This document shows, in pieces, positions 11,455 through 22,626 of a stretch of 64,000 nucleotides of DNA (positions within the stretch are counted from its first letter, which is position 1; every line of letters begins with the position of its first letter). Origin of the DNA: Blastobasis lacticolella (lineage: Eukaryota > Arthropoda > Insecta > Lepidoptera > Blastobasidae); NCBI GenBank assembly GCA_905147135.1, contig LR990050.1, positions 8,430,001 through 8,494,000 of the forward strand. The letters run 5' to 3'. The translations under genes and the position numbers were made by a program. The notes beneath the pieces were generated by a model. The model had not been told where the DNA came from and did no database searches. It was given only the letters and a program-made list of their open reading frames with translations.

Positions 11455-12905
11455 AGACCATAGAAATGAAACAAAAACAGAATCCATGTCATGATGTAGG
11501 AGACTACATCATGAATGAATCATACAAATGGCCGCCATTTTATATGTGTGCGTGATTTGAGGGTTGCCATACACATTACCATATACAATCCAATTTGCCC
11601 TCTTTACTAGTTTATGTATTAGGTTATTCAACATAACCGTACAATAATAAATAAATAAAATACTTCATTTCATACTTTTAATTCTTGAACTATTATAAGC
11701 AAGTAGAATGATGTGGTTTCTGTCTATGGGATAAAGGCGTGTAGTAATCTTTCAAAATCTTTTGTAGGTATAATACATACAATGCTCGTGTATTGCAGAG
11801 GGTATTGAAATATAGTAATTTATGCAACTCGCGTGATAATAGTTTGACACGAGTATTTTAATACCTACACTCTCAATAAATACACTTATATTTTCATGTT
11901 AAAATTTCGTACCTATAATTTTTTCAACTTTGCTGGAAGTAAGCTGCAATTCATTTCTATTGCTGCGTCAAGGATATCATGCAGCGTAACATTCACATCA
12001 CTACTTTCACATTTATCTATTAATTTGCTTCAAAGATATTAAACATTTACAAACAAAACACAACATTTAGAAAAAATATTTTGTTTAGCGAGAAAATAAT
12101 TGATAAAGGTGTACCTATACATCTGCATGTATTATAATTAGGTGTTAAAACACTCGTGTCAAACTATTATCACATAAAGGTGCATAAACTACTATATTTT
12201 AATACCCACTGCAATACACGAGCATTGCATTGTATACCTACAAAAGGTTATTAAAAATAAAGAATTACTACATGCCTTTTTCCCAAAGGAATAGGCAGAG
12301 ACCACATGGTTCTACTTGCTAATTATAATTCAAGAATCAAAAGTCTGAAATGAAGAACTCATTTATTTATTATTGTACGATTGTGTTGCTAACCTAATAC
12401 ATAAATAAGTAAATAGGGCAAAATGGATTATGTATATGGCAACCCTCAAATCACGCAACATATATATCGGCGCCCTAGAGTCTAGATAGCCGACATCATT
12501 ATAATTGGATCTATCATCACCATTTTAACATCAGGGCCGACTTTTCCAGCGCGGCGCATGGGGGTCCGCGGTCCACCACGACACAAACTTACAACGTCGT
12601 TAGTTTAAAGGCTATGGTATTGGTATTCGTGACTTATATAGCAATTCCTTGTGGGTGCTTGATTTCTGGTGTTAATCAAAACAAGAACATCACAGCGCAC
12701 AATAATGCGTGCGCGCGCTGCCATTGTTAACTAACCACCGACAAAACAAACAAACAAGGACCAGCTAAAGAGTATCTAACCGATAGACATCTTATCACGA
12801 CCAATAACTCGATGCGCCGTCATATAAAATGGCGGCTATTTGTATGTTTCATTCACGATGTAGGAGACATGGATTCCTTTTTTTGTTTTATTTCTGTGCT
12901 TCTAG
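11455..12905. mobile_element. large imperfect inverted-repeat (foldback) element
   Basis: The left arm (about 11455-11865) pairs with the right arm (about 12145-12468 continued at 12819-12905). Matching phrases include ACACGAGTATTTTAATAC / ACACTCGTGTC, CAATGCTCGTGTATTGCAG / TGCAATACACGAGCATTG, TGATTTGAGGGTTGCC / GGCAACCCTCAAATCACGC and GCCGCCATTTTATAT / ATATAAAATGGCGGC. The right arm is interrupted by about 350 bp (12469-12818) with no counterpart on the left. No coding capacity is seen. A related segment of the centre recurs at 19235-19560. Confidence 0.6.
12469..12818. repeat. insertion inside the right foldback arm
   Basis: About 350 bp that splits the right arm. It contains the phrases TCAGGGCCGACTTTTCCAGC and GCGCGCGCTGCC and has no ORF. 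I could not find a clean target duplication, so its type is unknown. Confidence 0.4.
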
Positions 12906-13001
12906 GTTTCCCGAAGACCAGACATGTTGATGTCTGAGTTGCAAATTGGAAGTGCTGTGTTGTAAACATTTTGAAGAACAAGATACGAGACGAGTATTTG
13001 T

Positions 13002-13602
13002 AAAGCGCGCTCCACATGTTCGCCGAAACTTCCGGCGAAACTTTTGCCGGGACTTTGGTCGACCTCTACATTCTCGCCTATTAGGGATGTGGTGGTGTCA
13101 AAACGCGCGAGATTTTATCGATTCATCGGTGTAATATCGGTAATAAACATCGGTATCGTAAACAGGGTCACAGAGGTGATGGCAGCTTCTCTACTGTAAT
13201 TACTTGATCTACTAATATCCTGGATCATGGTCAAGTGTACCCCGAACCTGTTACGGGAAAAAGCGCTAGAAATATAAATATAAAATCGATCGAATTGAGA
13301 CGACAACAAACTATCTCTACATAGTCTATGAAATAGGCGAGACATGCCAAACATGCACGGGACTACACGAATACTCCCTCTACATTCTCGTGTTCCCGCA
13401 GAACTGTCCATCTCTAAAGCGCGCTCCACATGTTCGCCGAAACTTCCGGCGAAACTTTTGCCGGGACTTTGGTCGACCCTCTACATTCTCGCCTATTAGG
13501 GATGTGGTGGTGTCAAAACGCGCGACATTTTATCGATTCATCGGTGTAATATCAGTAATCTACTGTAAACAGGGTCACAGAGGTGATGGCAGCTGCTCTA
13601 CT
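13002..13602. repeat. tandem TIR units 1 and first half of 2 (about 414-bp period)
   Basis: AAAGCGCGCTCCACATGTTC begins at 13002 and again at 13416, a period of 414 bp. The unit contains CGAAACTTCCGGCGAAAC, TGTTACGGGAAAAAGCGCTA and CTACATTCTCGTGTTCCCGC. The last unit of the array ends near 19229 with ACATGTGGAGCGCGCTT, the inverse of the start, so the unit has TIRs of about 17 bp. Unit 2 is cut at about 13602 by the CR1-like element and resumes at 18571. Short ORFs on both strands here are repeat translations, not genes. Confidence 0.75.
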
Positions 13603-13859
13603 TATTTATTTATTTATTTATTTATTGGTACACAAAACAGACTAGGATTGCTAACAATTTACACAGAAACAGCAATGGTCTTAATCTAAATCCTAATCCA
13701 AACCAAGTGTACACATCATGACTAATATCGAAAATACAGTAAACAAACATTATTTAGTATCGATTGAGGAAATAAACAAAGGTAATAAACAAACCAAAAA
13801 CAATGCTCTGGAATAAAAATTAAAAAAAAAACACAAATATCAACAACAACAACCTAAAA

Positions 13860-16736
13860 TTAGTTTGAGCATTTGCCATGTTTGAGGATATCTTTAACGG
13901 ATTTCTTAAATTTGTTAATAGAGTTGCAAAACATATCTAGGTCTTGGTTAGTTGCCACCAGGTCATTGTATTCACGGCACATTCTAATAACAGGATTATG
14001 GAAGGAAGTATTATTTGTGTAGACGTTTAAGCTGAAAGTTTTAGAGGCACGGGTAACATGTACTGTGTTAAAGTCTATTAAACAAATAAGGTCGGGGGAA
14101 TCAATGTATGAATGTATTATTTTGTAAAGATAAATTAGGTCAAATTCTTTTCTTCGGGTTTCTAGAGGCACTACATTAAATTTCGTGAGTCGGTTTTCAT
14201 AAGTTGACAAAGATCTATGTAAATGACACCGATAAGACAATAGCCTGAGACAACGACGTTGAATGCCTTCTATGCTGTTAATATGAACCGCGTAGTAAGG
14301 GGACCAGATAGGGCATGCATATTCGAGTATACTTCGTACTAAACTAAAATATAAGCATAGCACGCTGCGATAGTTTTTAAAGTCTTTAGTGGCTCTGAAA
14401 ATGAAACCAAGAAGTTTGCTTGCTCTGTCTGTCATGTATTCGTAGTGTGGCCTGAACGTCAGCTGTTCATCAAACAGAACACCCAAATCTTTGGCCACTT
14501 CATGTCTTGACAAAACATGACTATCAAGAGTGTAGGTGTGTAGAAGCTTATTTTGTTTCCTTGTAAAGCTAATTACGAAACATTTTTTAATGTTGAGAAA
14601 CATATGATTCCTAAAACACCAGTCATGAACTGCATCTATATTTTTCTGGAGAATTACAACATCTTCGTAAGTCCTAATATGTTTATATAATTTAAGATCG
14701 TCGGCATATAAAAGACATTCGCAGGTTAGGCCCTCAACTAAGTCATTTATATAGATAATAAATAACAATGGTCCTAAATGCGAGCCTTGTGGGACTCCTG
14801 ACGTGATGTCGACAGCAGCAGATGTATAACCTTTAAGTGCGACCAATAAGCTTCGCTTTTCAAGGTAGGAACACAGCCATCTATATAGATTACCCTGAAT
14901 GCCATACATATGCAGTTTACGACAAAGAATGTAGTGACTTACTTTGTCGAAGGCCTTCGAGAAATCCGTATATATAGTGTCCACCTGTCCCCCTATCGCA
15001 AAAACTCTACAGAGAAAAATTTTATAAACTTAAAGGTTACTAACTGTGGAGCGGTTTTCAACAAAACCATGTTGTTTTTCGGATAATGATTGTTTAAAAT
15101 GGCTGTAAATATGTTTATATATTAAAGACTCGAAGATCTTCGCAAAAGTTGAGAGCAAACTTATAGGTCGGTAATTTTCGCACTCAGATCTATTGCCCGA
15201 CTTGAAAATAGGAACTACATATGCAATTTTCCAAATATCAGGAAAGAAACCGCATTGCAGGGATTTGTTAAAAATTAAGGTTAATGGCAAACTCAATTCC
15301 TTGCTACAACTTTTTATGAATACAGGTGGTATATTGTCTGGCCCTGTACCCTTGTTTATATCGAGACCATTCAACTTTGTTTGTACCTCGGCCTCACTAA
15401 TGCAGACTCCAGATAACACATTTTCATTGTTGATTTTGAAATTGTAGTCAAAGTTCGAGTTATGCGAATGATTTTCGAATACGGATCCAAAGAACTTTGC
15501 AAAAAGATCACAGATATATTGACTTTTTGATGATGTCTCATTGTCAAAGCTCATAGTTTGTGGCATCGAGGCACGCCCCTTTTTACTATTAACGTATCTA
15601 AAAAATACCTTTACATTATTATCTAAGTTGTCTTCAACTGAGGAGACGAAATCTTTGTAACAATTATCAATAAGAATCTTGCTTCTCTTACGTAACATAG
15701 AAAAAATATCATAGTCACGCGGATTACCAAACTTTTTGAAACGTTTATGATATTTCCGTTTTTCTTGTAAGCAATTGATCAATGAATAACTGTACCAGAG
15801 CGGGAAGTCGCAAGAACGGTTCTTAGATAATGGGGTAAATTGTTTTATGATCTTGTTGACAATGTCATAAAAACTATTTAAAGTTTCATTAATATCGCTG
15901 TGAGACAGTTCTTCATGCCAATTTATTTCACCTAATGCCTTTCTAACTTTTTCATAGTCGCATTTGAAAAAATTATACCGTGTTTTAGTCGACGACGGCT
16001 GGAACGGTTTTTCAAATCGTAGTTGTCCAATATCAATGGCAAGAGGTGGGTGATATTTCTTGTCTAACCGGCTAAGTGGATCGGTCAGTGATACATTAAT
16101 TGTAGAGAACGTAGAAAGTACCAAGTCAAGTTGGTTGTTGTTACAGTTAACAACGTGGTTGAATTGGCTCAAATTGCACAGGGACATTGTGTTTAGTAGA
16201 AGTGAAGCTTTGCGTTCAAGAGTGTTAGATGGAATTAGAGATTTTGTTGTCTGTGATATAGACCATGTGATTTGTGGGGTATTAAAGTCACCTATTAATA
16301 TGAAATCGTTGTTATCATCACTGTTTAAAATGATTTTCTGGCAATTTAAATAAAATTCCTCGATATGATCTATGTGCATATCCGGTGGCAAATAACAGAC
16401 ACATACGTTTAATATGGGTTGACAACTGTCATTTGGTAATATACTGACCCAGATGTCCTCAAACCTGCTCTCCCAATTGAACCTGCGGATAGTATTAAAT
16501 TTTTTGTGAGTGGCAATCAAGACGCCGCCTCCTTCTACCTTAGTACTCGCAGATGTACATCTATCTCTACGATATACATTATAGCGTTCGTCTATAAATT
16601 CTGCGTCGTATACACCGGGGTTCAAATTGGTTTCAGTGAGGCATAGAGCATTATAATCACATTTTAATGCCTCAAGATAAAAATCCCTTAACTTAGAGCG
16701 AAATCTATTCACATTTTGATAAAAGAAAGTAGCCAT
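13860..16736 (-). pseudogene. CR1-like ORF2: EEP endonuclease and reverse transcriptase, one stop codon
   Basis: Starts at the ATG at 16736. The N-terminal endonuclease shows the catalytic layout: NVNRFRSK, LTETNL (metal-binding Glu), GGGVLIA, IGDFNTPQ (Asp/Asn pair) and HPPLAIDI (His). The reverse transcriptase follows with GPDNIPP, ENYRPISLLS, TDFSKAFDKV, GVPQGSHLGP and the YADD box (in the 14690-14720 region). The reading frame is the same on both sides of a TAA at 15030-15032, which lies between ENRSTVSNL and the palm motifs. That is the only lesion I see, so the element is young or was recently active. About 958 codons in total. It would nick target DNA and copy its own RNA at the break. 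Confidence 0.9.
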
Positions 16737-16845
16737 GGTCTATTTTAGATTAGTGCCAAATAAGTAAACTGAGTATAACAAGTATAAAGTAGAAATATTC
16801 TATAATTATAAAATAAAAATTAAACAAATATTGTGGGGACTAACC

Positions 16846-17955
16846 TCACTCTATTTTGTTGAGAAAATCTAAACTTTTCACGAGAATAGCATTCGCATTA
16901 TCATCCTTGCGTAAATATATTTTACCATAACGAACCCAAACATATTTAAAGTTTTTATTCTTGGCTGTAGTTCTAGCTGCTGCATGTAGCTTTTTACATT
17001 CAACGGAGAGATGTTCGGATACATAGATTTTTATCTTATCACCATTCATGCCCAGATGCACCGTACTCAAGGGATCACTTCTGTTGGCCTTATTGTAGCG
17101 GTGTACAGATGATAGGATCGCATCACGTTGACGTAGTGAACCAAGAGTAAGGAGAATGTTTCGCGGACGATCCGAAGACGTGTTCAGTTTAGCTACTCGG
17201 CGGCATGCATGGATTTCGAGATCATTAATAGGACAATTAATCACTTCGCATAATTTCTTTACTAACATGACTAAATTTTCATTTTTGCTTTCTGGGACAC
17301 ATTGAATCTCTACATTGCGGTCACGAGATATTTTTTCGACATTTGAGAGACGACTTGTAAGACTGCCGATCTCGACTTGCATTTTATTACACTCCACCTC
17401 CAAATTCTTTATTAATTGGTCCTTCTCACAAATAGCCAGTTTTAAATCACTTTGTTCTTCGACAATGAAATCTGTCGTTGTAGTAAAATCCTGCTTAATT
17501 TCCTCTAGGGCAGACTTGACTTCAGCTGCGACCAAATCTTTAATTTCGCTTTTGAGCGTGGCGCGTAAGTTGCTCATGTATATAGATGAGGGTGCTAACT
17601 TTTTATCAAGTAATTCACTTATTTGGACCAAAGTGAGACCACTAGTCTGGCTCATGCCTGGGATTGAAGTCAAAGTTCCCGTTTTTATGTGGTCATTATT
17701 TACGCTTATGTCCAAGTCCGACTCAGCGTAACAAGGTTTCAAATTTAAGCTATTGACTGGGGTGTTATCATTTTTCAGTTTCTGCATCGTATTTTGACAT
17801 TCAGGGCATTGCCATGATAAGTCAAAACGTTGCGCGTTAGCCTGGAACTGACTAGTACTAATGTTCAAACATTTATAGTGGTATATGCCCTTACAGGCAC
17901 AGCATTTAATACGGTCAGCAACATTAACTCGCTTTTTGCAAGCAAAACAATTCAT
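16846..17955 (-). CDS. CR1-like ORF1 protein: PHD finger, coiled coil, FP25K-like C-terminus
   Basis: An intact 369-residue ORF. Residues 3-60 hold a C4HC3 pattern (CFACKKR, CCACKG, YHYKC, CPEC), a PHD-type zinc finger known from ORF1 of CR1-like elements. Residues of roughly 140-210 form a heptad-rich coiled coil. The C-terminal half (ACRRVAKL, RPRNILLTL, RRYGKIYLR-like end) resembles the FP25K-type domain shared by baculovirus FP proteins and insect retrotransposon ORF1s. ORF1 proteins bind the element RNA and chaperone reverse transcription. It ends about 110 bp before the ORF2 start. No breaks are visible. Confidence 0.82.
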   Translation of the reverse strand: MNCFACKKRVNVADRIKCCACKGIYHYKCLNISTSQFQANAQRFDLSWQCPECQNTMQKLKNDNTPVNSLNLKPCYAESDLDISVNNDHIKTGTLTSIPGMSQTSGLTLVQISELLDKKLAPSSIYMSNLRATLKSEIKDLVAAEVKSALEEIKQDFTTTTDFIVEEQSDLKLAICEKDQLIKNLEVECNKMQVEIGSLTSRLSNVEKISRDRNVEIQCVPESKNENLVMLVKKLCEVINCPINDLEIHACRRVAKLNTSSDRPRNILLTLGSLRQRDAILSSVHRYNKANRSDPLSTVHLGMNGDKIKIYVSEHLSVECKKLHAAARTTAKNKNFKYVWVRYGKIYLRKDDNANAILVKSLDFLNKIE

Positions 17956-18570
17956 ATTTGCTGCGAAATTGTGTAGCCGTAAATCTAAACACTCGTATTT
18001 TATTTTATATTTTTCTAATTACAGCGCCCTCTTTCGTAGAGTAGTGTTATTACCAATACTGCGTCACTGCGTTTCTAGATGGCGCTGTGTAAAGTTTTTA
18101 ATAAAGAAATTTTATCTTAATAGCGCCCTCTTCCGCTGAGTAGTGTTGTTACTATTGATAGCTCTCGTCCTTAGATGGCGCTGTGTGTCGTAAGATGGTC
18201 GCAGGATAAATATTGAATATTATTTGTAATAATTTTGAGGTTATGTCACCCACACAAACGCATATGAATTCCGAATAATAAATTATATAAAATACGAGCT
18301 TTTTGACTGACCTCAGCAAGTGGTTTTTCAAGTATTTTTCGTATCCAGAGCTCACCACAGAGTTTAAACTGAAGCGGCCAGTTTTGTCTTGAGGTTTTTT
18401 AAGTTTCTGCGATAGTTTACACCTTGACTACATCACTCAACACAAATCAACAGTTTATGCGCTCATTTATCGTTTGTTTGATTAAATCACTTGTTGATAT
18501 ACATATTTAAAATATTTTTTAAGGAGAACAAAAAATTTTATTTGTTTACTAGTACAGCGCCCTCTGTAGT

Positions 18571-19229
18571 AGCTCTCTACTGTAATTACCTGATCTAACT
18601 AATATTCTGGATCATGTTCAAGTGTACCCCGAACCTGTTACGGGAAAAAGCGCTAGGAATATAAATATAAAATCGATCGAATCGAGACGACAACAAACTA
18701 TCTCTACTTAGTCTATGAAAGAGGCGAGACATGCCAAACATGCACGGGACTACACGAATACTACCTCTACATTCTCGTGTTCCCGCGGAACTGTCCACAT
18801 GTGGAGCGCGCTTTAAGCGCGAACTTCCGGCGAAACTTTTGCCGGGACTTTGGTCGAGATAGGCGAGAATGTAGAGGTACATTCTCGCCTACTAGGGATG
18901 TGGTGGTGTCAAAACGCGCGACATTTTATCGATTCATCGGTGTAATATCGGTAATCTACTGTAAACAGGGTCACAGAGATGATGGCAGCTTCTCTACTGT
19001 AATTACTTGATCTACTAATATCCTGGATCATGGTCAAGTGTACCCCGAACCTGTTACGGGAAAAAGCGCTACAAATATAAATATAAAATCGATCGAATTG
19101 AGACGACAACAAACCATCTCTACTTAGTCTATGAAATAGGCGAGACATGCCAAACATGCACGGGACTACACGAATACTACCTCTACATTCTCGTGTTCCC
19201 GCGAAACTGTCCACATGTGGAGCGCGCTT
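18571..19229. repeat. tandem TIR units, second half of unit 2 and unit 3
   Basis: Continuation of the array split by the CR1-like element: ACTGTAATTACCTGATC matches the interrupted unit. The junction of units 2 and 3 near 18795-18830 reads TCCACATGTGGAGCGCGCTT followed by TAAGCGCGAACTTCCGG. Unit 3 carries an extra small inverted duplication (GATAGGCGAGAATGTAGAGG then ACATTCTCGCCTAC, about 18856-18893). The array ends with ACATGTGGAGCGCGCTT. Confidence 0.75.
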
Positions 19230-19234
19230 AACTC

Positions 19235-19580
19235 GGCTACGCCTCGTATGATAATAGCTTGACACGAGTGTTTTAATACCTAATTATATGCAGTTGCATA
19301 CACTACTTTATCTACACTCATATTTTTATGTTAAAATATCGTACCTATAATTTTCTTAACTTTGCTGAAGTAAGCTGCGAGTAAGTTTTGTTGTATCTAC
19401 GCATCGAGGATATCAAGCGGCAGGAAATTCACTTAACTAATTTCACGTTTATCTATTTATTTGCTTTTAACAAGAAAAAACATTCACAAACACAAATTAC
19501 AACAATTAGAAAAAATATTCAGTTTAGCGGGAAAATAATTACACACAAATATAAACCGGAAAATATGAATTTTGAATTTG
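19235..19580. repeat. diverged second copy of the central foldback sequence at 11.8-12.1 kb
   Basis: Shared order of phrases: TGATAATAGCTTGACACGAG, TGTTAAAATATCGTACCTAT, CTTTGCTGAAGTAAGCTGC, TTTATCTATTTATTTGC and AGAAAAAATATTCAGTTTAGC. It abuts the end of the tandem TIR array. There is no ORF of note. Confidence 0.6.
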
Positions 19581-21116
19581 TCAAAGACATTTAGGTATTC
19601 AGCCTACATTTCGCCGTGTCTCGGCGCCCGACAAAAATTTAAAAAATAAAAGTGTTGCATAATGATTAAAAAGTTATTTTACGTTACAGCTGTAATGAAA
19701 TTAGTATGGAAAATGCTGTATCGAAAAGTAATTTTTTAAAATTTTATAGACTGGCGTGAAAAAAGTGTATCCTTAAACAACTGTTTTCGAATATGAAATT
19801 GGAACATTACGCTATGAGTGTAGATAAAATATTATTAAACTAAAATGACGCGCCCCACTACTTAGTTAGTTGATTTCAATGTGTGAGTGCAAATATTGAT
19901 AACGACACTTCATCTGTGTGGGAGCCAATGAACGACACGTGCTCCTACGTTTGAATTTCACCGCCAAGTGAATGACCAATTACAACGGCATTGCGTCCAT
20001 ATTTTAAACTTGCTTGTGTGCGTTAATGCGATAGTGGGGCGCGGCATTTTAAATTAGACGAGCTCTACAAGATTGGTCCCTTTATTCGTCATCCTGGCGA
20101 AATTTGGTAATATGTGTAATTTTTATATTGTTTTATATACAATAAAATGTTTAGGAATTTTTCAAATTGTTATAATCTTTTTATAAAATTATATTATTTA
20201 GGCCAAAAATAATTTGAGAACTGAATAACGGAACACCTATCTGACATTCCTGGAGACCTCACTTCTCAACAGCGGCCTATTTGACGCCTTTTTAGTACAG
20301 CGCCAAAAACTTATCTGAACCGCAGCCCGACCGCCTAATATTCGAAGTGAACGTCGCGCTCTTCTAGCAATAGTATATGTTTAAAACATTATTGTCAGTT
20401 TAGAGCAAGTAATACTTACTTTAGATTATAGTCAGAAGGCGATGCATTTCGATCATGATTGTTATCGTCTTCAATTTATTTGTCAGTTAATTCGTGGTAT
20501 TGTTGATGGCTTCCATTCGAAAGAGAGAAAAAGGGATAATGAAACGAAAAATACGCGGCTATACGAAATTTTATCAAGGAATGAAAGATCGTGATAAACA
20601 AATCACTGGTAGTCGTAGGACTACTGGTAAACAGACTCATGGGAAAAAGAGATCCAAGATCAATACTTTCCAAGTGATTACATTTTCCAAGTTTGACATC
20701 TGTCATCCGAAATGTAGGTCTCGACGAGTACTATCATTTCGCTCTTTTATTTTGCTCTTCAGTTCATACATTTCACTAGGTGAGGCAGGGGCTACGCATG
20801 TGCATGCCGCCATATTGAAAATTGACTTTTCAAATAAGCGGAATGAAAGTTCTTTTTTACGCCTCGTTTATGATGTATTCTTGATCCTTGTTGGTTTGTA
20901 GATACTAATGATTGAGTTCATGACACACTTGGCTTTGGCTTTTAAATATTGCATTGAACAATCAGAAAATTTCCCCACAAAGCATTTGATATTTTGCACA
21001 TTTCATTAGGGACAGCCCGTAGATTCAGCCAATATATACCTACTATCTCTTTGGATTCAGCACTAAATTCAGTACGCATTACAGTAGACCTACATGGCAA
21101 TATTGACTACAGAGCA
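19581..21116. other. intergenic DNA; an unconvincing 135-aa ORF at 20494-20901
   Basis: AT-rich sequence. The plus-strand ORF at 20494-20901 has no recognisable domain. Its composition drifts from Lys/Arg-rich to hydrophobic and there is no splice or promoter support, so I do not call it a gene. Confidence 0.5.
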
Positions 21117-21300
21117 CGCGTGTCAAATGTGTCAAAGAAAAAAAACTACGGATCCGCATGAACGCGCGTGGATGCGTTTTCAGTGTGTTCGACTATGCGT
21201 GATTTCCATAGAAACCGATGACAGCTCAAAAAACTTTATGTCACGCACTAACGCACGTCACGCACATCCGTACGGTGCTGCGATCCAGTGTGCGAATCAC
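21117..21300. repeat. inverted copy of the 4.73-4.86 kb repeat
   Basis: GTGATTTCCATAGAAACCG, GACAGCTCAAA and CGCACTAACGCACGTCACG are the reverse complement of phrases at 4735-4860. Confidence 0.6.
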
Positions 21301-21789
21301 CTTAATAATAATGGGCAATGACTGACAAGGATAGATTATCCAATCGATATTGCCATATTCACACTTTATAATTTCTACCACTGTCAGTCGATTCTGACTT
21401 AGCGTGGTCCTATTATAATAAGTACTTATACATAATCTATTTAAATAAAATTTTCAAGCTTTACAGTGGTACCGCCTATCTCCGATTGTATGCTGCCATT
21501 TCGTGCAATTTAGTGCGAAACTCGGCGTACTAGAGGAGATGGGCGGTATGGCTGCTGATTAAATTTGACTTAGGTTACTGTTGTTGTTCATAGGTCCTTT
21601 TAATGTTATTATACTCTGTGGGTAACGCGACCACAACGACCAAATACATAACTTTTCTCTCAAGTACTTTTAAATAGTTTAATTTAAATAGTAATAAGTA
21701 AGAACTAACAAGCATCCAATAGTGATATTTTATAGAATAAAACTGACAAATTTATGCGCATTCCTTGTCCCTCTTCAACTTCTTCTTAT

Positions 21790-22260
21790 CAAGTCAATGG
21801 ACTAAACTCTGGCTTATACTTTATTCGCCCAGTATTCGGCGACTGATACAGCGTTTGAACTGGCCTCGAACAAGTCCTCCATGGTACAAGTTTTAGGGCA
21901 CGCCGAGCATGAAACGAGGTGGTCCATAGTTTGCGGAGATATGCCACAGTCGCACTTAGAACTGTCATTTGTATATCCCCACTTGATTCTCGTTACATCG
22001 GCCCACCTGGGTTCGCAGCCTATTTAACGCCTTTCAGGTTGGCCACGGAAGTATGTTTCCGGGTGGGAGGGAGCAGAGAAACATAGTGCTAAACCGGTAG
22101 AGCGTAAAACCTGTGGCGTGGCACCCCATTTTGAGGAAATGATGCGTGAGAGTAGGTTGTTTCGGGCGGTTACTTTGTGGCGTATGTTCTCACAGTTTTT
22201 CCTATAAGTAAGCGAACGGTCTAAGGTGATGCCTAGATATTCTTCTTCAACTTAAATACA
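21790..22260 (-). pseudogene. non-LTR reverse transcriptase C-terminal remnant with internal deletion
   Basis: The reverse complement reads as the end of a jockey-like ORF2: first GITLDRSL and CENIRH followed by ARNNLLSR and KWGATPQVLRS. After a jump it continues with WADVTRIKWGY, a Cys-rich CDCGISPQTMDHL and VSCSACP block, and VAEYWANKV near the end. The middle of the usual region between VLRS and the Cys-rich end is missing, and frames change, so it is a decayed copy. It ends about 150 bp before the presumed skpA leader exon. Confidence 0.65.
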
Positions 22261-22399
22261 TTTTGTTGTTAGTGGTCTTTCCAGTTGTTATTTACTTCCT
22301 AACTTGTGACCCAATTTTTTTCTTCTATTATAGCAACATTATTGGTCTGTGTTTGCGATGAAGTGAAATGCGATTCATTGCATTTTGCATTTTATTTCC

Positions 22400-22527
22400 A
22401 GTTGCGCGTTCGTGCTCGTCTGTGTTGCTCAATCGTCCAGTATTAAGTAATTTTGCTGTTGTTAATCCATCGCACTTGATAATAATAGCCCGTAAGAAGC
22501 ACTACCTGAAATACTTTACAGTCCAAA
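22400..22527 (+). other. candidate 5' UTR exon of skpA
   Basis: A donor site (AAA|GTAAGT, GT at 22528-22529) pairs with the acceptor TTGTTCTAG at 22618-22626, directly before the skpA ATG, giving a 99-bp intron. The exon's 5' end cannot be fixed from sequence; 22400 is approximate. It has no long ORF. Confidence 0.5.
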
Positions 22528-22626
22528 GTAAGTACCTACCTAAATAATGCAATAATTTCGGCACAAAATTTTAAAATGGCGTCCAATATTGTATGTGTGG
22601 TATTATTCGATTTTTCTTTGTTCTAG

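Larger units (their letters stand above)
13603..18570 (-). mobile_element. CR1-like non-LTR retrotransposon, nearly full length
   Basis: It runs on the minus strand: 5' end near 18570, ORF1 17955-16846, ORF2 16736-13860, then a short 3' UTR and a (AAAT)n-type tail (seen on the plus strand as TATTTATTTATTT at 13603-13626). The flanks AGCTGCTCTACT (13591-13602) and AGCTCTCTACT (18571-18581) are near-identical, as expected for a target duplication, and they rejoin one unit of the surrounding tandem repeat. The PHD-type ORF1 and the EEP-endonuclease plus reverse-transcriptase ORF2 place it in the CR1/jockey group, most like CR1. The 5' UTR has two imperfect copies of a block opening AGCGCCCTCTT and closing TAGATGGCGCTGTG (about 18021-18085 and 18121-18187). 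Confidence 0.88.

Noticed and set aside
13115..13689. Overlapping ORFs of about 100 aa on both strands in the tandem array
   Set aside because: They are translations of the 414-bp repeat unit and recur in each unit (also at 18595-19265) with frameshifts; no domain is present.
20494..20901. 135-aa plus-strand ORF
   Set aside because: No domain, no splice or promoter support, and overlapping ORFs on the other strand; composition looks random.
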